Shown: positions 45,547-57,900 of the stretch, one piece after another
Numbering within the stretch: position 1 is the first letter of the stretch
Layout: the number at the start of each line of letters is the position of its first letter
Program-made: the position numbers and the translations under genes
From: Takakia lepidozioides
Lineage: Eukaryota > Streptophyta > Takakiopsida > Takakiales > Takakiaceae
Direction: 5' to 3'
Assembly: GCA_030704615.1 (NCBI GenBank)
Contig: CM060732.1
Span: forward strand, 9,364,001 to 9,424,000
Length of the DNA: 60,000 nucleotides
Notes under the pieces: model-generated
Seen by the model: only the letters and a program-made list of their open reading frames with translations
What the model was told of the DNA's origin: nothing
Databases searched by the model: none

Positions 45547-45641
45547 GACTCTCAACGTCAGAAGGGTGCTCGCTCACAAAGGTTTGCTAATCCCAAACAG
45601 TAAACCGTGAGGACACGGCTTTTTGAGAGGGGAAGGGGTAA

Positions 45642-46322
45642 TGTTAGAGGATTGTCTGGGACTTAGACGCTTTTACGGGATCTGTGGGGTACCCTTAATT
45701 TTTGCACAGACTGAGATTAACAGGAGCCTTAGGGGTGACAGCAACAGGCTTTAGGGGGGAGAGACACAGCCAATACAGTCCGTCACAGTCCAACACAGCC
45801 CGTCACAGTTTCACACAGCCAGTCACAGCTTGACACAGTTGTCACGACCATAGGGAACGGATAGCAGGACAGGGAACGACTGTGGGGAACAACATATGTG
45901 AATGGAACATGTTAGTTCATGGATGACGGTTAGTGAGGGAAATGGTTAGAACAACGGGTAGGAAGATAAAGCCAGGAGCGAGGACTGAAAAATCATCACT
46001 TCTGGGGGAAGAGGATCACTTCTGGAAGGACTTCGGGGGGGGGATCAGAACTTGGAAATGAAGCGGAGAGCGCATCTCTGAGGAGAAAGAGGGAGAGCAC
46101 GGAGTAGGAGGAAAACGATCTGTTGATACTGGCTGAATGCAAGAAGTAGAGTTGTAATGTAGAGCAGAATAGAGACACCATGGCTTCAGCCTGATACTTG
46201 ATAGATATTAATCTGATACATACTTCATACTCACACTGTGTAGAGAGACCTGAGTGAAGTTGTGGAATGAATGGATGGAATCCGATAGATTGCTGAAGCA
46301 AACTGATACTTAAATACCAACA
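45642..46322 (+). repeat. Candidate LTR-like segment TGTTAG...CCAACA
   Basis: A purine-rich GAGAGGGGAAGGGGTA immediately precedes TGTTAG at 45642, and TACCAACA ends at 46322. The 681 bp therefore have the TG...CA form of an LTR after a polypurine tract. Inside are CACAGTCC/CACAGCCC tandem repeats (45775-45845) like those at 55.33-55.48 kb. No matching 5' copy was found near 41-42 kb, so this call is tentative. Confidence 0.4.
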
Positions 46323-46507
46323 GTAAGGTAACTAGCTAACATGAATGCGGGAAGGAAAACAAATAGGAAACACCCCCATGATACACTAGTTGTAGGTCAT
46401 GACTGATTGTTCTGAGCGGGCTGAGTGCTTAGAGATTTCCAACTCTTCTATCTTGGAGTTCCCGCCTCGGATAGCGAAGGGATGGGTGAGTAAAAGCCGC
46501 GCGACAC

Positions 46508-48112
46508 TATCCTTCTATATAAAAAAGGGGACCCTACAGATCTCGGTAATTATCGTCCAATTGCCCTAGCCAACACCATATACAAACTCTTCACTAGCAC
46601 GTTAACCACGATGCTCTCAAGCTACGGGGAGCACCACTGCATTCTTAGCGACCCCCAAGAAGGCTTTCGCACCATTCGTAGTACCACTCGCCAAATACAA
46701 TATGTTTTATCAGCACTAGAAGACGCCAAACTCACTAAACAAGACATTTACCTCTTATACATAGACTTTAAAAATGCCTTTGGATCTCTAGACCATGCTC
46801 GCCTCCTCGCCATTATGACAGACCTGGGGTACGCAACGGATGCCATTCAACTTATTGGCAATATATATATTGGCAGTTCCACGGAATACTCTGGCTCATA
46901 CTACGGCTCCACCCCCCCTATTCCAATTCTACGCGGTACTATCCAAGGAGATACCTTCAGCCCATATCTCTTTATCATATTCTTAGAATCCCTCCTCAGA
47001 TGGTTTGATCGTGGCAAGCTTGGCTACCACTACAAAACCTCTGTTAATGAAATTTCTGCGGCGGCATACGCCAATGATCTGCCATCCTAGCCCACATCTC
47101 AATCGGCAAGTTGACAAATTATTTCGATTTAACCAATGGTCTGGCATGGAGCTAAGCCTCCACAAATGTGCTGTCACAGCAGCTACCCATTATAGTAAAT
47201 TCACAAGGGCCATGATCGCCTCACACTGCAAGCTCCACATCCACTACCAAAATAAAAACTTTCCATTTCTAGGCCCAGACGAACCCTACACCTATCTAGG
47301 GATACAACTTGTTCCCTCTCTGACATGACACTTACAAAAGACCACCACACTCTCTAAACTAACCGACAGAAGCATGGCCCTCCTCAAATCCCCCATCTCC
47401 ATCCGCCCTAAACTCTCCCTTATTCAATCTGTACTCAAACCACAAGTCCAATATTCTTTTCACGCAACACCCTTCTCCCTCCCAGATATCAAATTAATTG
47501 ACAAACACTTCATCCAACTCACCAAAAGAATTTGCAGTCTACCCACCAGCACTCCCAACGCCCTTACCCAACTCCCAATTGATAGCTACGGCATCGGTAC
47601 CATCCCACTAATTACCTCCTATCCCCGCACCCTAGGCACGCAACTACAAGAAGCACTCAATGACCCCGGCAGATTGGGGCTTATCTATAGGGGACTCCTT
47701 CAATTCCTTGCTACTAAGTACAATGGCCTATACTCCCTGCCAACCCTTCATCCCCAATCCTGCCGCCATTCTCCCACCGCTAGAACTCTATACATTCTAC
47801 GCCAAATGAACATTAGCATACAAACCGATCTCCCTGGCTATCCTAACACCATCTCACCCCTTGAAATCGCCTAGCTTAACAGTCCATATCTCCCCAAATT
47901 TGAGGTACTCCACCCTCGCCAAAAAATGCCCATACTCGCTTACTTTAAAACTAGACACATCACAACACTCACCCAACTCACTACCGCCTCTGGCTACAAA
48001 TTACTCTCACCCCGAGAATTCACTCTCAAATACTCCAGAGCCACCGTCAAAACATGTCGATATCTATCCTTACTGTGAACCCTTTTTTGCCACAGGACTC
48101 CTTCGTGGCCAC
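46508..48112 (+). pseudogene. LINE reverse transcriptase, 5' truncated, first part
   Basis: The sequence opens inside the reverse transcriptase (YIKKGDPTDLGNYRPIALAN) and has YIDFKNAFGSLDH (catalytic Asp region) and GTIQGDTFSPYLF. The active-site YADD box reads YAND, followed within a few codons by a frameshift and stop (47088). Downstream are TYLGIQL (thumb) and a TGA near 47326 and TAG near 47872. The 5' half (endonuclease) is missing; the sequence starts 185 bp after the LTR-like end at 46322. It continues after the Ty3 fragment at 50786. Confidence 0.8.
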
Positions 48113-50785
48113 GTGTAGTCAAATATATCACACTAGTAATATAAACCACCCATGTCATCATGGTCAACAATGTTTGACCAATGCTCCCTAACTTTCCAGA
48201 GTCATGTAGTGATATCCATTACTACAGAGTCATAAAATTATGACTGCAACGCATTTCAGCGCTCTGTAGTCATCTACCTAGTGCAGTTTTTATGACTCCA
48301 CCAAAGCCGCAGTCCTAAAAATGCTCATATCTTGCAGTGTTCGCACCTCTACTGCCCAACTACAACCCGATCAGTCTCAAGATCTTGGCAACGCTCTCAA
48401 CAATCTGCAACAACAAATTTCACAGTTGAAGGAGTCGAACAAGGGATCTTCAACCATACAAGTCCCTACTGCAACGGTTCCTCTTCAACAGATTACAAGA
48501 GAACCAAAGATCAATATGCCCGAGAAATTTGATGGGATGAGATCAAGATTTCGCGATTTTGTTCAACAAATACGATTATTCATACGACTACATCCACAAC
48601 GCTACCCCAATGAAGGTATTCATGTGGGATTCGCAGGCACCCTTCTATCAGACATTGTTATATTTTGGTTTGCACCGCTATTAGAAAAAAAAATTGCATT
48701 TACTATATAATTTTGAAGCGTTCATGTCCGAGTTCACTGGAACGTTTGGAGAGAATGATAGAGAGAGTGTTGCAGAGACAAAGATGCGAAATCTTCGACA
48801 AGAAGCATGTCCTGCTTCCGTTTATGCTGCCGAATTTCGACAACTTGCGTGCGACCTCGACTGGAATGAGAAGAGCCTCATTAGTCAGTTTCGATGTGGG
48901 CTAAAAGAGGATGTAAAAGATTTGTTGCTGACAATGCAAAACATGAGTACACTAAGCGAATTCATCACCCAAGTCATTGTATGCGATAATCGTTTGTTCG
49001 AAAGACGTCAATAAAAGCGATCTAGATGGTCGACGACGCATCATGCCGCTACTACTACGACACCAAACACAACGATCCATCAGACATCCGATAGTGATCA
49101 TACGCAGATTGATGCTGTCCGATTCAAGCCATTGACGCCACAAAAAAAACAAAGATGACGCTCGAATGGATTATGTCTTTATTGCGGAGAAGAAGATCAC
49201 ATAGCATTAAATTGCCCCAACAAGAGAAGATTCAAAGCTCGGGGTGCAACTCAAGTGTTCAATACAAGGAGGTCGGAAAACGAAGATGTTCAATCACAGT
49301 AGGGACCATGCGGTTGGACACCACAAATTCCTCACCCAAAAAAGGTCTATTTTTACCTCCAGACCCTACACCTTGCTTCACAGTTCCGGTAAAATCAGAG
49401 TGCAAAATCGAGATATCTCTGTTGAAACACTTTTGGACTCAGGGGCTTCAGCATGTTTCATTGACAAAACCCCGTTGAAGTCATTGATGGACGTCCGTTA
49501 ACATCAGGAAATGTTGACCATAAAACTCGACCACTTGAAGTGAAGCTTAAAGATCAAGCATCGCATATTGTTTTCAACGTCATCCAGTCTCCAACGAATC
49601 CTGTGATCCTTGGACTTCCGTGGTTCGTACTTCACAATTCTGACATCGACTGGCGATCGCGAAAATTTTTTGCAAGACAAAAATGTAGAAACATCAAAGG
49701 TATTTAACCCCTGTACCAAAAAAGATGCGGCATTTGCACTTTATGCGATTTCGATCAAGACCACAACAGACAAAGGTACTTCAACATTACCCACTCAATA
49801 TCAAGATTTCAATGATGTCTTCGAGAAGAAAAATGCAGACATATTGCCAGAACATCAACCTTCTAATTGTGTAATTGAGTTACAAGAATGAGCCCAACCA
49901 CCATTCGGTCCAATCTATAAGTTATCCTAGACGGAGTTGACTGCATTACGTGGATACATTGATGAAAATTTGTCGAAGCATTTCATCCGACATTCAAAAT
50001 CACCTTCAGGGGCGTCTATCTTGTTTGTGAAAAAGAAGAACGGATCATTACGCATGTGTGTAGACTATCACGGTCTCAACAAAGTTACAATTAAGAATCG
50101 TTGTCCGTTGCCGCTGATTTCTGGGTTTCTCGACCATCTGGGATGAGCGAAGATTTTCACCAAAATTGACTTGAGATGAGCTTATAACCGTGTACGGATA
50201 CAAGAAGGAGACGAATGGAAAACAGCTTTTTGAACAAGGTATGGACATTTTGAATACAGTGTTATGCCTTTCGGTCTTACAAATGTTCCAGCAATTTTTC
50301 AACATATGATGAATGACATCTTTCGAGAATTTTTAGATGACTTTGTAGTCATTTATTTGGATGACATTTTGATATTTTCACAGAATGAAGAAGAACATGG
50401 CCGCCATATACGCCTTGTCCTTGATAAATTAAGAAAAAAATGACTATATATCAAGTTGGAAAAATGTCTTTTCCATCGATCTGAAGTTGAATTTCTGGGC
50501 TACATTATTTCCGACAAAAGCGTCTTTATGGATCAGAAGAAAATACAAACCATCATTGAGTGGATTAAACCAACTTCGGTCCGAGATGTACAATGTTTTC
50601 TGGAATTTGTAAATTTCTATAGAATCTTCATCAATGACTACTCCAAAATTGCTGCACCATTGACACGACTCACAATGAAGGACAAATTTATATGGGACGA
50701 GAATGCTGACCAGATATTTGAAAGGCTGAAGTAGGCATTTACACCGGCTCCAATACTGGTACATGCAGACCCATCTAAACCATTC
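48113..50785 (+). pseudogene. Ty3/gypsy fragment (Gag to RNase H start) nested in the LINE
   Basis: Gag (48321-49014) leads to a CCHC knuckle (LYCGEEDHIALNC, 49175-49215), a protease-like region (DSGASACFID near 49436), and reverse transcriptase with [28 protein letters not shown] (50262-50285), YLDDILIFS (50357-50383) and EFLGYIIS. It stops at PILVHADPSKPF, just inside the RNase H domain, after which LINE sequence resumes. Several TGA/TAG codons and frameshifts interrupt it. No LTR was recognised at either edge. The 208 bp before Gag contain a small AGTCATAAAATTATGACT palindrome. Confidence 0.75.
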
Positions 50786-51850
50786 TCTTGAGTGCGACCT
50801 ACCATGTAAACTCTTCCCCCACAACAAACTAGACCTCCTCCTGCAATATAGAACTCACCCAGCCCCATCTATCCTCAGTATGATGACGGCGCATAAAGCT
50901 CACCCTGACCCTCCAAATGCTAACACCCCTCCCATTTCGCCATGTCACTCTATGTCTTCCTCCCCATTGCCCAGTTCGATCTTGGCCATACCATTTGACT
51001 CGACCACCTCCCACACCTCTATCCAAACCCCCTCTACCCCGCTTACCCCGACCAGCCCATCCTCCCCCTGAATCCCGCCACATATTGACCCTGACAATCC
51101 GGAAGCCTTTATTATCGAAGCTATTTTAGGGATCAGAACTCAGACCACCACCGACAAATTTGGCGCCACATGCCTTGACACTTTCTACCTATGCAAATGG
51201 GCTGGATACCCATCGGAAGATAATACTAGGCAAACAGAGGACGACCTCTTTGGATCCCATGATGCCTATGTCCCGACCCACAACCTTGACTTCCTCACCA
51301 CATTCCATAAGTCCACTAACACCAACTACCTAGCCCATATCCACCAACAGCACACCTCCCAAACCCAACACATGGACGCCCGTTACGTCCATAAACCCCT
51401 CGTCGCCCCCGATGTGCATGTCTGCATCACAGAATGCAATCCTGACAAAGACATCTTACACACCTCCCCTATAATTTGCTCTGGCAAGCGTCTGTCCAAA
51501 TTATATGCCTCTCATGGCCGCTACATTGGGCTCATTCCAAACGACAGACTCACTTGGTTATGGCACAAATTCTCCACCTCTAACCCGTCACCTAACCAGC
51601 TCACGCCCGCTAGACAAGACTTTGCTACAGAAGTCTGCTGGCTAATGGACCGCTACTTGGCTGACACCCCCTCCAAAAAACCTCGCTCCCTCCTCAAGTT
51701 ATCACAAGCCCATTCCCATACTACCCTCCCATCAGACATACTAGCACTCCTTTACGCATTCTTATTACTCCAGCGCTCTTACATGCCCTATGGCGCTTAG
51801 AGTGAGCGACGTCAGCAACCTGCCGCCTCTGGTCCTTGGCAAGTAGACTT
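50786..51850 (+). pseudogene. LINE 3' part with C-terminal chromodomain
   Basis: LINE sequence resumes at LECDLPCKLFPHN, matching LDCDLPC of the 32-kb fragment. A proline-rich linker precedes a chromodomain (FIIEAILGIR ... YLCKWAGYPSEDNTR, 51105-51245), then a further 180 residues (51246-51800) of unknown type ending at TAG near 51800. One aromatic-cage Trp position (NTW in the 32-kb copy) reads Arg here. Chromodomains bind methylated histone tails and target many Ty3/gypsy elements; one at the end of a LINE is unusual. Confidence 0.65.
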
Positions 51851-52051
51851 TGAAGCTGGAGAGCAACTCTCTAGGAAAGGAGATTGAAGTACTTCTGTTT
51901 CAGTAGACATATAATGTACATGTTGTCGCCGAGTAGAGCCTGCAGATGAGAAGATGCATAGCCCGCAGCGTCTAAGTTCTTCATCATTATAGCTTGGTTG
52001 GTGTATGCAGTGTGGGGAGGTCTTGTTTGGGCCTTGATAAAAAAGCAGTCA

Positions 52052-52548
52052 TCACGACTGAGCAACAACCTTGTCGCAGAGGGCATGCTTGCCTGGGTAA
52101 AGATTAATGTCATGTACCCATAGATTGTACAAGTGGGAGTAGCTGCCACCTTTATGCCGTAGCGGGTGCGAATGAGGCACTATGCGCCATGGCTGGGGCC
52201 ACCACTGAGTGTCCCTGTTGTAGCGTTGTTTCCTTGTCGGTGTCTTTGTACTGAACCTCGTGTGTGCGGAGAGCTTTGGTGGGCCAGTATACGTGGAGCC
52301 CGCATTAGAGTAGTAGAGCCAGTGGTTGGGGGCACTCGAGAGAGTGTCTTCGCGCTCCGATCTTGAAGCAGAGTGGCAGGTGTTGAGGAGGAACGCGTTG
52401 TGCCTTGGTGTGAAATTTTCACGGAATCCTGTAAAATGATACTTAACAGCAGCGTCGTGAACAAGCCATAGATGGCATACCAATGTCTAGCCTGTGAATG
52501 ATGTCTGCGCTGCGCAGGGAAGAGGAGCTTGGGCATGGCGGCAAGCAT
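52052..52548 (-). other. Unrecognised open frames, possible exon
   Basis: Two overlapping minus-strand frames (52548-52180, 52483-52052) show non-repetitive, protein-like composition (for example RENFTPRHNAFLLNTCHSAS, then NHWLYYSNAGSTYTG). Either could be an exon or the two could be joined by a frameshift. No family is recognised and no clear splice partners were found. Confidence 0.25.
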
Positions 52549-53395
52549 AGCTAAAAACAGAGAGGGCTAAAATGACGGGAAGGCTAAAAGAGAATACATG
52601 AAGAGACAGGAGAGCGGGAAAATCTGGCGGAACTCTAGAAGATAGTCATGGCTAAAATCCTGACTAATGATCATGGAGGGAACGAGGAGGGGGGCGGAGC
52701 GCCGCTCCACCCGCAATATCGCTCCAACATCTTGTAAAACCCCAAGTGTCTAGTGTCATCTAAGCCCGAGTGCAATCTCCTATGTATCCAAGTACGTCTC
52801 CGATGTCAAGGCCCAATTTATTTTTTTCCATGAATTTATTGAGTATCCCGTCGAGGCTCCAATGATTATCATCTAAGTCCAAATGCATTTTTCTTCCACA
52901 AAGCCTACAACCAGATTTGAACCGAAGACCTTTCCCTTGATATCTCTCCTATCGAGGCTTCAATCATTGTCCCAGGAAAGACATTTTGTTTATTTTTTTG
53001 GAATTTCCAGCGACAACAAGTACTTGGAATTCCACATCTCCCACACCTGATGTGATTTGTGCATTAGAGCATCACTACACTTACACATTGTGAATACTAA
53101 GATACTAGAAAAAGACAGGATGTAATTCTCTTAGGTTGGTTCCACAAACGGTAAAAATAGATAATACTCTTGCTAATGAAAAATATCAAATGGAGATGAA
53201 TTATTACACCAATAAAAACAACCTCAGTTTCATACCCCTACAATACAAAATGCAAAGATAAAAGTATCATTTTTGTGCCACATTGTGATTCCGATTTAGA
53301 GTAAAGTTGATTTTGGAACCATGATCTGTTCAATAATATCATCTACAATGATCTGGACACTTGTATGTTTTTCAAAGTCTGTCACAGGTGCACAA
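52549..53395. other. No gene seen
   Basis: AT-rich sequence without arrays, motifs or credible frames. A short duplicated phrase (CGAGGCTCCAAT / CGAGGCTTCAAT) occurs at about 52853 and 52954. Confidence 0.4.
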
Positions 53396-53900
53396 ACCAC
53401 TTAAACATTTTCATGTATCACCACAGAAGTGGTACAAATCACTGAGGTGTCTTTAACCACTCGCTATCTACCACTGTCTTAGTGGTAACCATCACTGAGG
53501 TGTCTTTAATCACTCGCGATCTACCACTGTCCAGGTGGTACCAATCACTTAGGTATCTTTATCCACTCACAATCTACGCGCACCGTCTCCGTCCACGTGG
53601 AATATTGTATTTATTAACTAAAATATTTTACCAAATGATAAATCTTAAGTAAGAATTATAATATTACACGTGGAGTAGTAAGTAATTAAAACCACTTCCA
53701 ATCACTGAGGTGTCTTTAACCACTCACGATCTACCACTGTCCTTGTCCACGTGGAATATTATATTTACTAGCTAAAATATATTATCAAATGATAAATCCT
53801 CAATAAAACTTATAATATTACACGTGGAGTAGTAAGTGGTTCAAACCACTTCCATCCACTCCATCTGATGCCACCGTGGCATTTCATATGGATTAACTAC
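53396..53900. repeat. ACCACT-rich tandem repeat with two MITE-like CCACGTGG hairpins
   Basis: A unit of about 62-65 bp (AATCACTGAGGTGTCTTTAA plus CCACTCGCGATCTACCACTG) repeats from about 53440. Embedded in it are two 80-bp inverted-repeat units at about 53595-53675 and 53749-53830, with CCACGTGGAATATT on one side and AATATTACACGTGG on the other, and AT-rich centres. The CACGTG cores are also G-box sequences. Confidence 0.75.
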
Positions 53901-54530
53901 TTGCCAGTGGTTAGCATTACTGTGAGTGGTTTATAGAGTGGTAAAAGACAATAGTGGTCAAATGAGCTAGTGGTTATTCCGCGTTTTCCTTCTACCGGAG
54001 TGTGTGGAGTGTCTCTGGGTGAGGGTGTGTGCCTGCTTCACAAGCACAAATACATCACCTCCCACTGTGTAGTCCACTGGGAGAAGTATCTCAGTGCCTC
54101 TTCGGATAAGTAGACTCTTTTCCTTCTCTCATGCCTGTTTTTACAAGAGCTATGCAGGAAAAAAAAAACAGAAGAGATGGTTGGGCTAAGTGATTGGAAG
54201 CTCATGTAGTGGAGGAGAGAGAATGGAGAACCGTTGGTGAGAGAAATAAGACTGAACGAGGAGAGTCGTCCGGGGATGCCAAGCAAAAGGGCCCGACGGC
54301 CTTCCCTGATCCTGCAGTGGATATTGAGGAATTGTGCGAAGCCATGGGGGTGATTTCAAATTCCCCCCCACTCATGAAGATTTTGATTAACTAGACCAGT
54401 GCCCCAAGCACTGTGGTCACGAAGGGTGACTCTGGAGAGCGCATGCATAAGCAGCAGTACCCATAATACAACTTAAGGAACGATTTTGAGTCATTTTTGG
54501 AGTTTTTTGAGATCAGCGTAGACATGAACT
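53901..54530. other. Spacer without recognisable gene
   Basis: Short frames (for example 54194-54394 on +) show no motif. The right end merges into the LTR-like sequence of the following gypsy element. Confidence 0.35.
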
Positions 54531-54945
54531 CTGTTCCTTAAAAAAAAAAGGTTTTGTTTGAAACAGCTGAAGGAAAGCTTGCAGGGCACAGAGCATGAAG
54601 GTATGGTTGGCACAGAATGGAACAGGTAAGTGCGTGTAAGCCTGTGGGGCTTGCAAGTATCGAGTGAGAGAAAATGTACTCTCAATTCGTCCGTCCTTGC
54701 GCCACTGCGTGAGAAGTAAAGCAAGTGTGTAATCCGTTACATCTGCCATAGCTACAAAGCTAGTGCTTTGATTGCCCCTTCCGTCGAGACACTGGCTATT
54801 CGGAGCCACCCCGACTTTTCCGCTCATAACACTTCCTATTTCTTATTCTTGTTTCTTGGAGGGAACCACCTGCATGTAATTCGCACTCCTGATTGGCTGT
54901 TGCCTGCTTAGGTAACTTCTTAATTCCACCCCCCTCCGTGGACAT
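54531..54945 (-). repeat. Putative 3' LTR and polypurine tract of the Athila-like element
   Basis: On the minus strand a purine-rich ACGGAGGGGGGTGGAATTAAG (about 54943-54923) lies just after the pol frame and is followed by sequence matching 41697-42035. Its position downstream of integrase supports a 3' LTR. The LTR end was not located. Confidence 0.5.
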
Positions 54946-54992
54946 TCCCACCTGGAATGTCCAGTAGGACAGCACATGTGGCATAGGTCCCT

Positions 54993-57900
54993 CTATTCTG
55001 TACTCGGAAAAGGTTCCGTTACCCTTACTCTGAATGCATTAATGGGCCCACAAATAGTCTTAGCTGATGTACCGGGTAGGTACTTTGACGGCCTGATTTG
55101 TCCTCTTTGATGAGTCCCACTTTTGCAATCGATGCAGTGCGGTGTGCTTCGCCTTAGTGGCCACGTGTCCGTTTCTAGACATGCCCCCAACTTCCCCTCT
55201 CCGAGTGGCATATTCTCCGAGTTTGACTTCCAAACTTCTTCTTTACTTGACGGCCACTTTTCTGACGTTAACCCGCATCCACCTGTCACTGACCCAATGG
55301 ACTGTGTAACCCGCATGGGCTGTGTTGGGCTGTGACAGACTATGTCTAACTGTGGTGAACTGTGATAGGCTGTGTGACACTGTGATGGGCTGTGATAGGC
55401 TGTGTCACACTGTGTTGGGTTGTGATAGGCTCTGTGGCACAGTGATGGGCTGTGATAGGCTGTGTCACGCCTGTACTTCCCGCCCTGGTCATACACGCTC
55501 GGCTTGGCGACAAGTGCTCCATACTCCGTTGGTATCACTGGCGCAACCTGTGATTGTTTTTGTGTTTCAACATGCAAATCGTGCTGCAATGGTTTGTCAT
55601 GGATACCACTGTACCCCTTCAACTTATTGGCATTGACTCTTCCCAGCATTTCTTTGTTAATGGTTTGTAACATGGCGGTGTTATTATCATACATCTTCTG
55701 TATGACATAAGGTCCTTTCCATGGTGATTTAAGCTTAGAAGCTTTAATCTTCCCCTTCTTCTGTAACCACAGTACCAAATCTCCCGTCTTAAAAGTCTTT
55801 AATTTACCTTCATCAAACTGATCCTTCCTCTTCATCTGAATTCTGGTCATGTTATCAGCTGCATCAGCACGTACTTCTTCCACATGGTATAATTCATGTT
55901 TCTTGACCTTAATTGAATCTTCCAATTCCATTCTCCTTCCCCATTCAGTTCTCATGGTAGGTAACAAGAATTCCACTGGAAGTAAAGCTTCCATACCATA
56001 AACTAATTGGAATGGTGTATACTTAGTGGTGACTTTATATGAAGTCTTGTATGACCACAAAGCTGTCAGCAGCTTTGTATCCCAATCTGTTCTGTTTGCA
56101 TTGACTATCTTAGCCAAGATAGTACATAGTATTTTGTTGGTAGCCTCTGCCTGCCCATTACCCTGTGGGTAATATGTTGTACTATTCCTATGCACAATCA
56201 TGAACTCTTTAGTCAATAGTTCAATGGTCTCATTAATGAAGTGAGTTCCCTGGTCACTGATAAATTCTAGGGGACAGCCAAATCGTGTAAGTATGTTCTC
56301 ATACAGGAACCTTGTTGTGGACTTAGCTGTGTTGTCCCTCAGAGCTTTAGCTTCCACCCACTTTGTAGTATAATCAATGGCTGTGATTATATACTTGTTC
56401 TGTGTATTCTTGGCTGGTGGGTTAATTGGTCCAACAAAGTCTAGTCCCCATTTTTGAAATGGTTCAGTAGGCATCGTAGGATGCAAAGCCATCTTCCCAG
56501 ATCTTTGCAATGGTCCTAGCCTCTGACACTCATCACAACTCTGACAATACTTGTGTACATCCTTGAACAAAGTAGGCCACCAGTAACCTGCAAGTAGTAT
56601 CTTTCTACTGGTAGTCTCTTTTCCAAAATGACCTCCAGCCACTCCTTTATTAACTTCCTCCAAAACTTTATTTACTTCATGGTGGTACAAGCATCGTTGA
56701 AGTACTCCATCAGGTCCTAGCTTATACATTCTGCCCCCTACCATAGTATAAGGTAAAGCCTTGATAGCGATTCTCTTCCTCTGCTCCTTTCCATAACTAG
56801 GTGGGCACTGACCATGAGTAAGGTAGTATCTGATTGGCCACTGCCAATCTAACTAGTCATCTGCATTTCCTTGCACCTCCACTGCAAATAAACTCGCATC
56901 AGGTAATTGGTCGTCTACTCCTATGGCGGGCTCTCCTGTTGATAGGCGTGACAAGTGATCTGCCACAAGATACAAACGGCTAGGCTTGTAAACAACTTCG
57001 AACTCAAACTCGTGCAAGATTATTAACCACCTTGCTATCCTTCCACTTATCAAAGGTTTGTTCACCAGATATATCAGAGCCTGATGATCCACATAAAACA
57101 TAAACTTCCTTCCCAATAGGTAATGCCTGAATTTCTTGACTGCATAAATCATTGCCAGTGCTTCTCTTTCAGTTGTGCTATTGTTCCTTTCAGCACTGTT
57201 CATCAACCTGCTAGTATAGTACACAGGTGAATCTATATTTCCTGTAACATTTTGGGCTAACACTGCTCCCAACGCTTCTCCTGAGGCATCACGGTAAACA
57301 TGAAATACTACATGCTAGTGAGGGTTAATCAGCACAGGTGTAGTTGTTACTGACAATGTAAGTTCCTCAAAAGCCTGTTGATATTCAGCTGTCCATGCAA
57401 ACACTGCATCTTTCTTCAGAAGCTTGCTCAATGGTGCTGCTATCTATGCATACCGTCTGACAAATCTTCTGTAATAACTGGTTTGTCCAAGGAATCTTCT
57501 TAGACTCTTAACATTTACTGGTGGTGGAGAGGCTTTAATGGCCTCTGTCTTTCTGGGATCCATAAGAAGTCCCCTCTTACACACAATGTGTCCCAAAAGC
57601 ACCCCTGAGTTCACACAGAAAGTACACTTCTCTGGATTCAGGCCCAGACCTCTCATCTTGTATCTGGCCGAACATAACTCCAATTTATGCAAGTGCTCAT
57701 TCTTAGAGCTGTACACACTGAAATCATCCAAGAACACCTACATGAAATCATCCAGATACTCATGAAAAGATTCACTTATCACTCTCTGAAAGGTTGCCGG
57801 TGCATTACAAAGTCCAAAAGGCATGACTTTGTATGCATAAGCACCCCAGTCTGTGATGAAAGCTGTCTTTCCCTGGTCTTCTTCTGCCACTTGCACTTGA

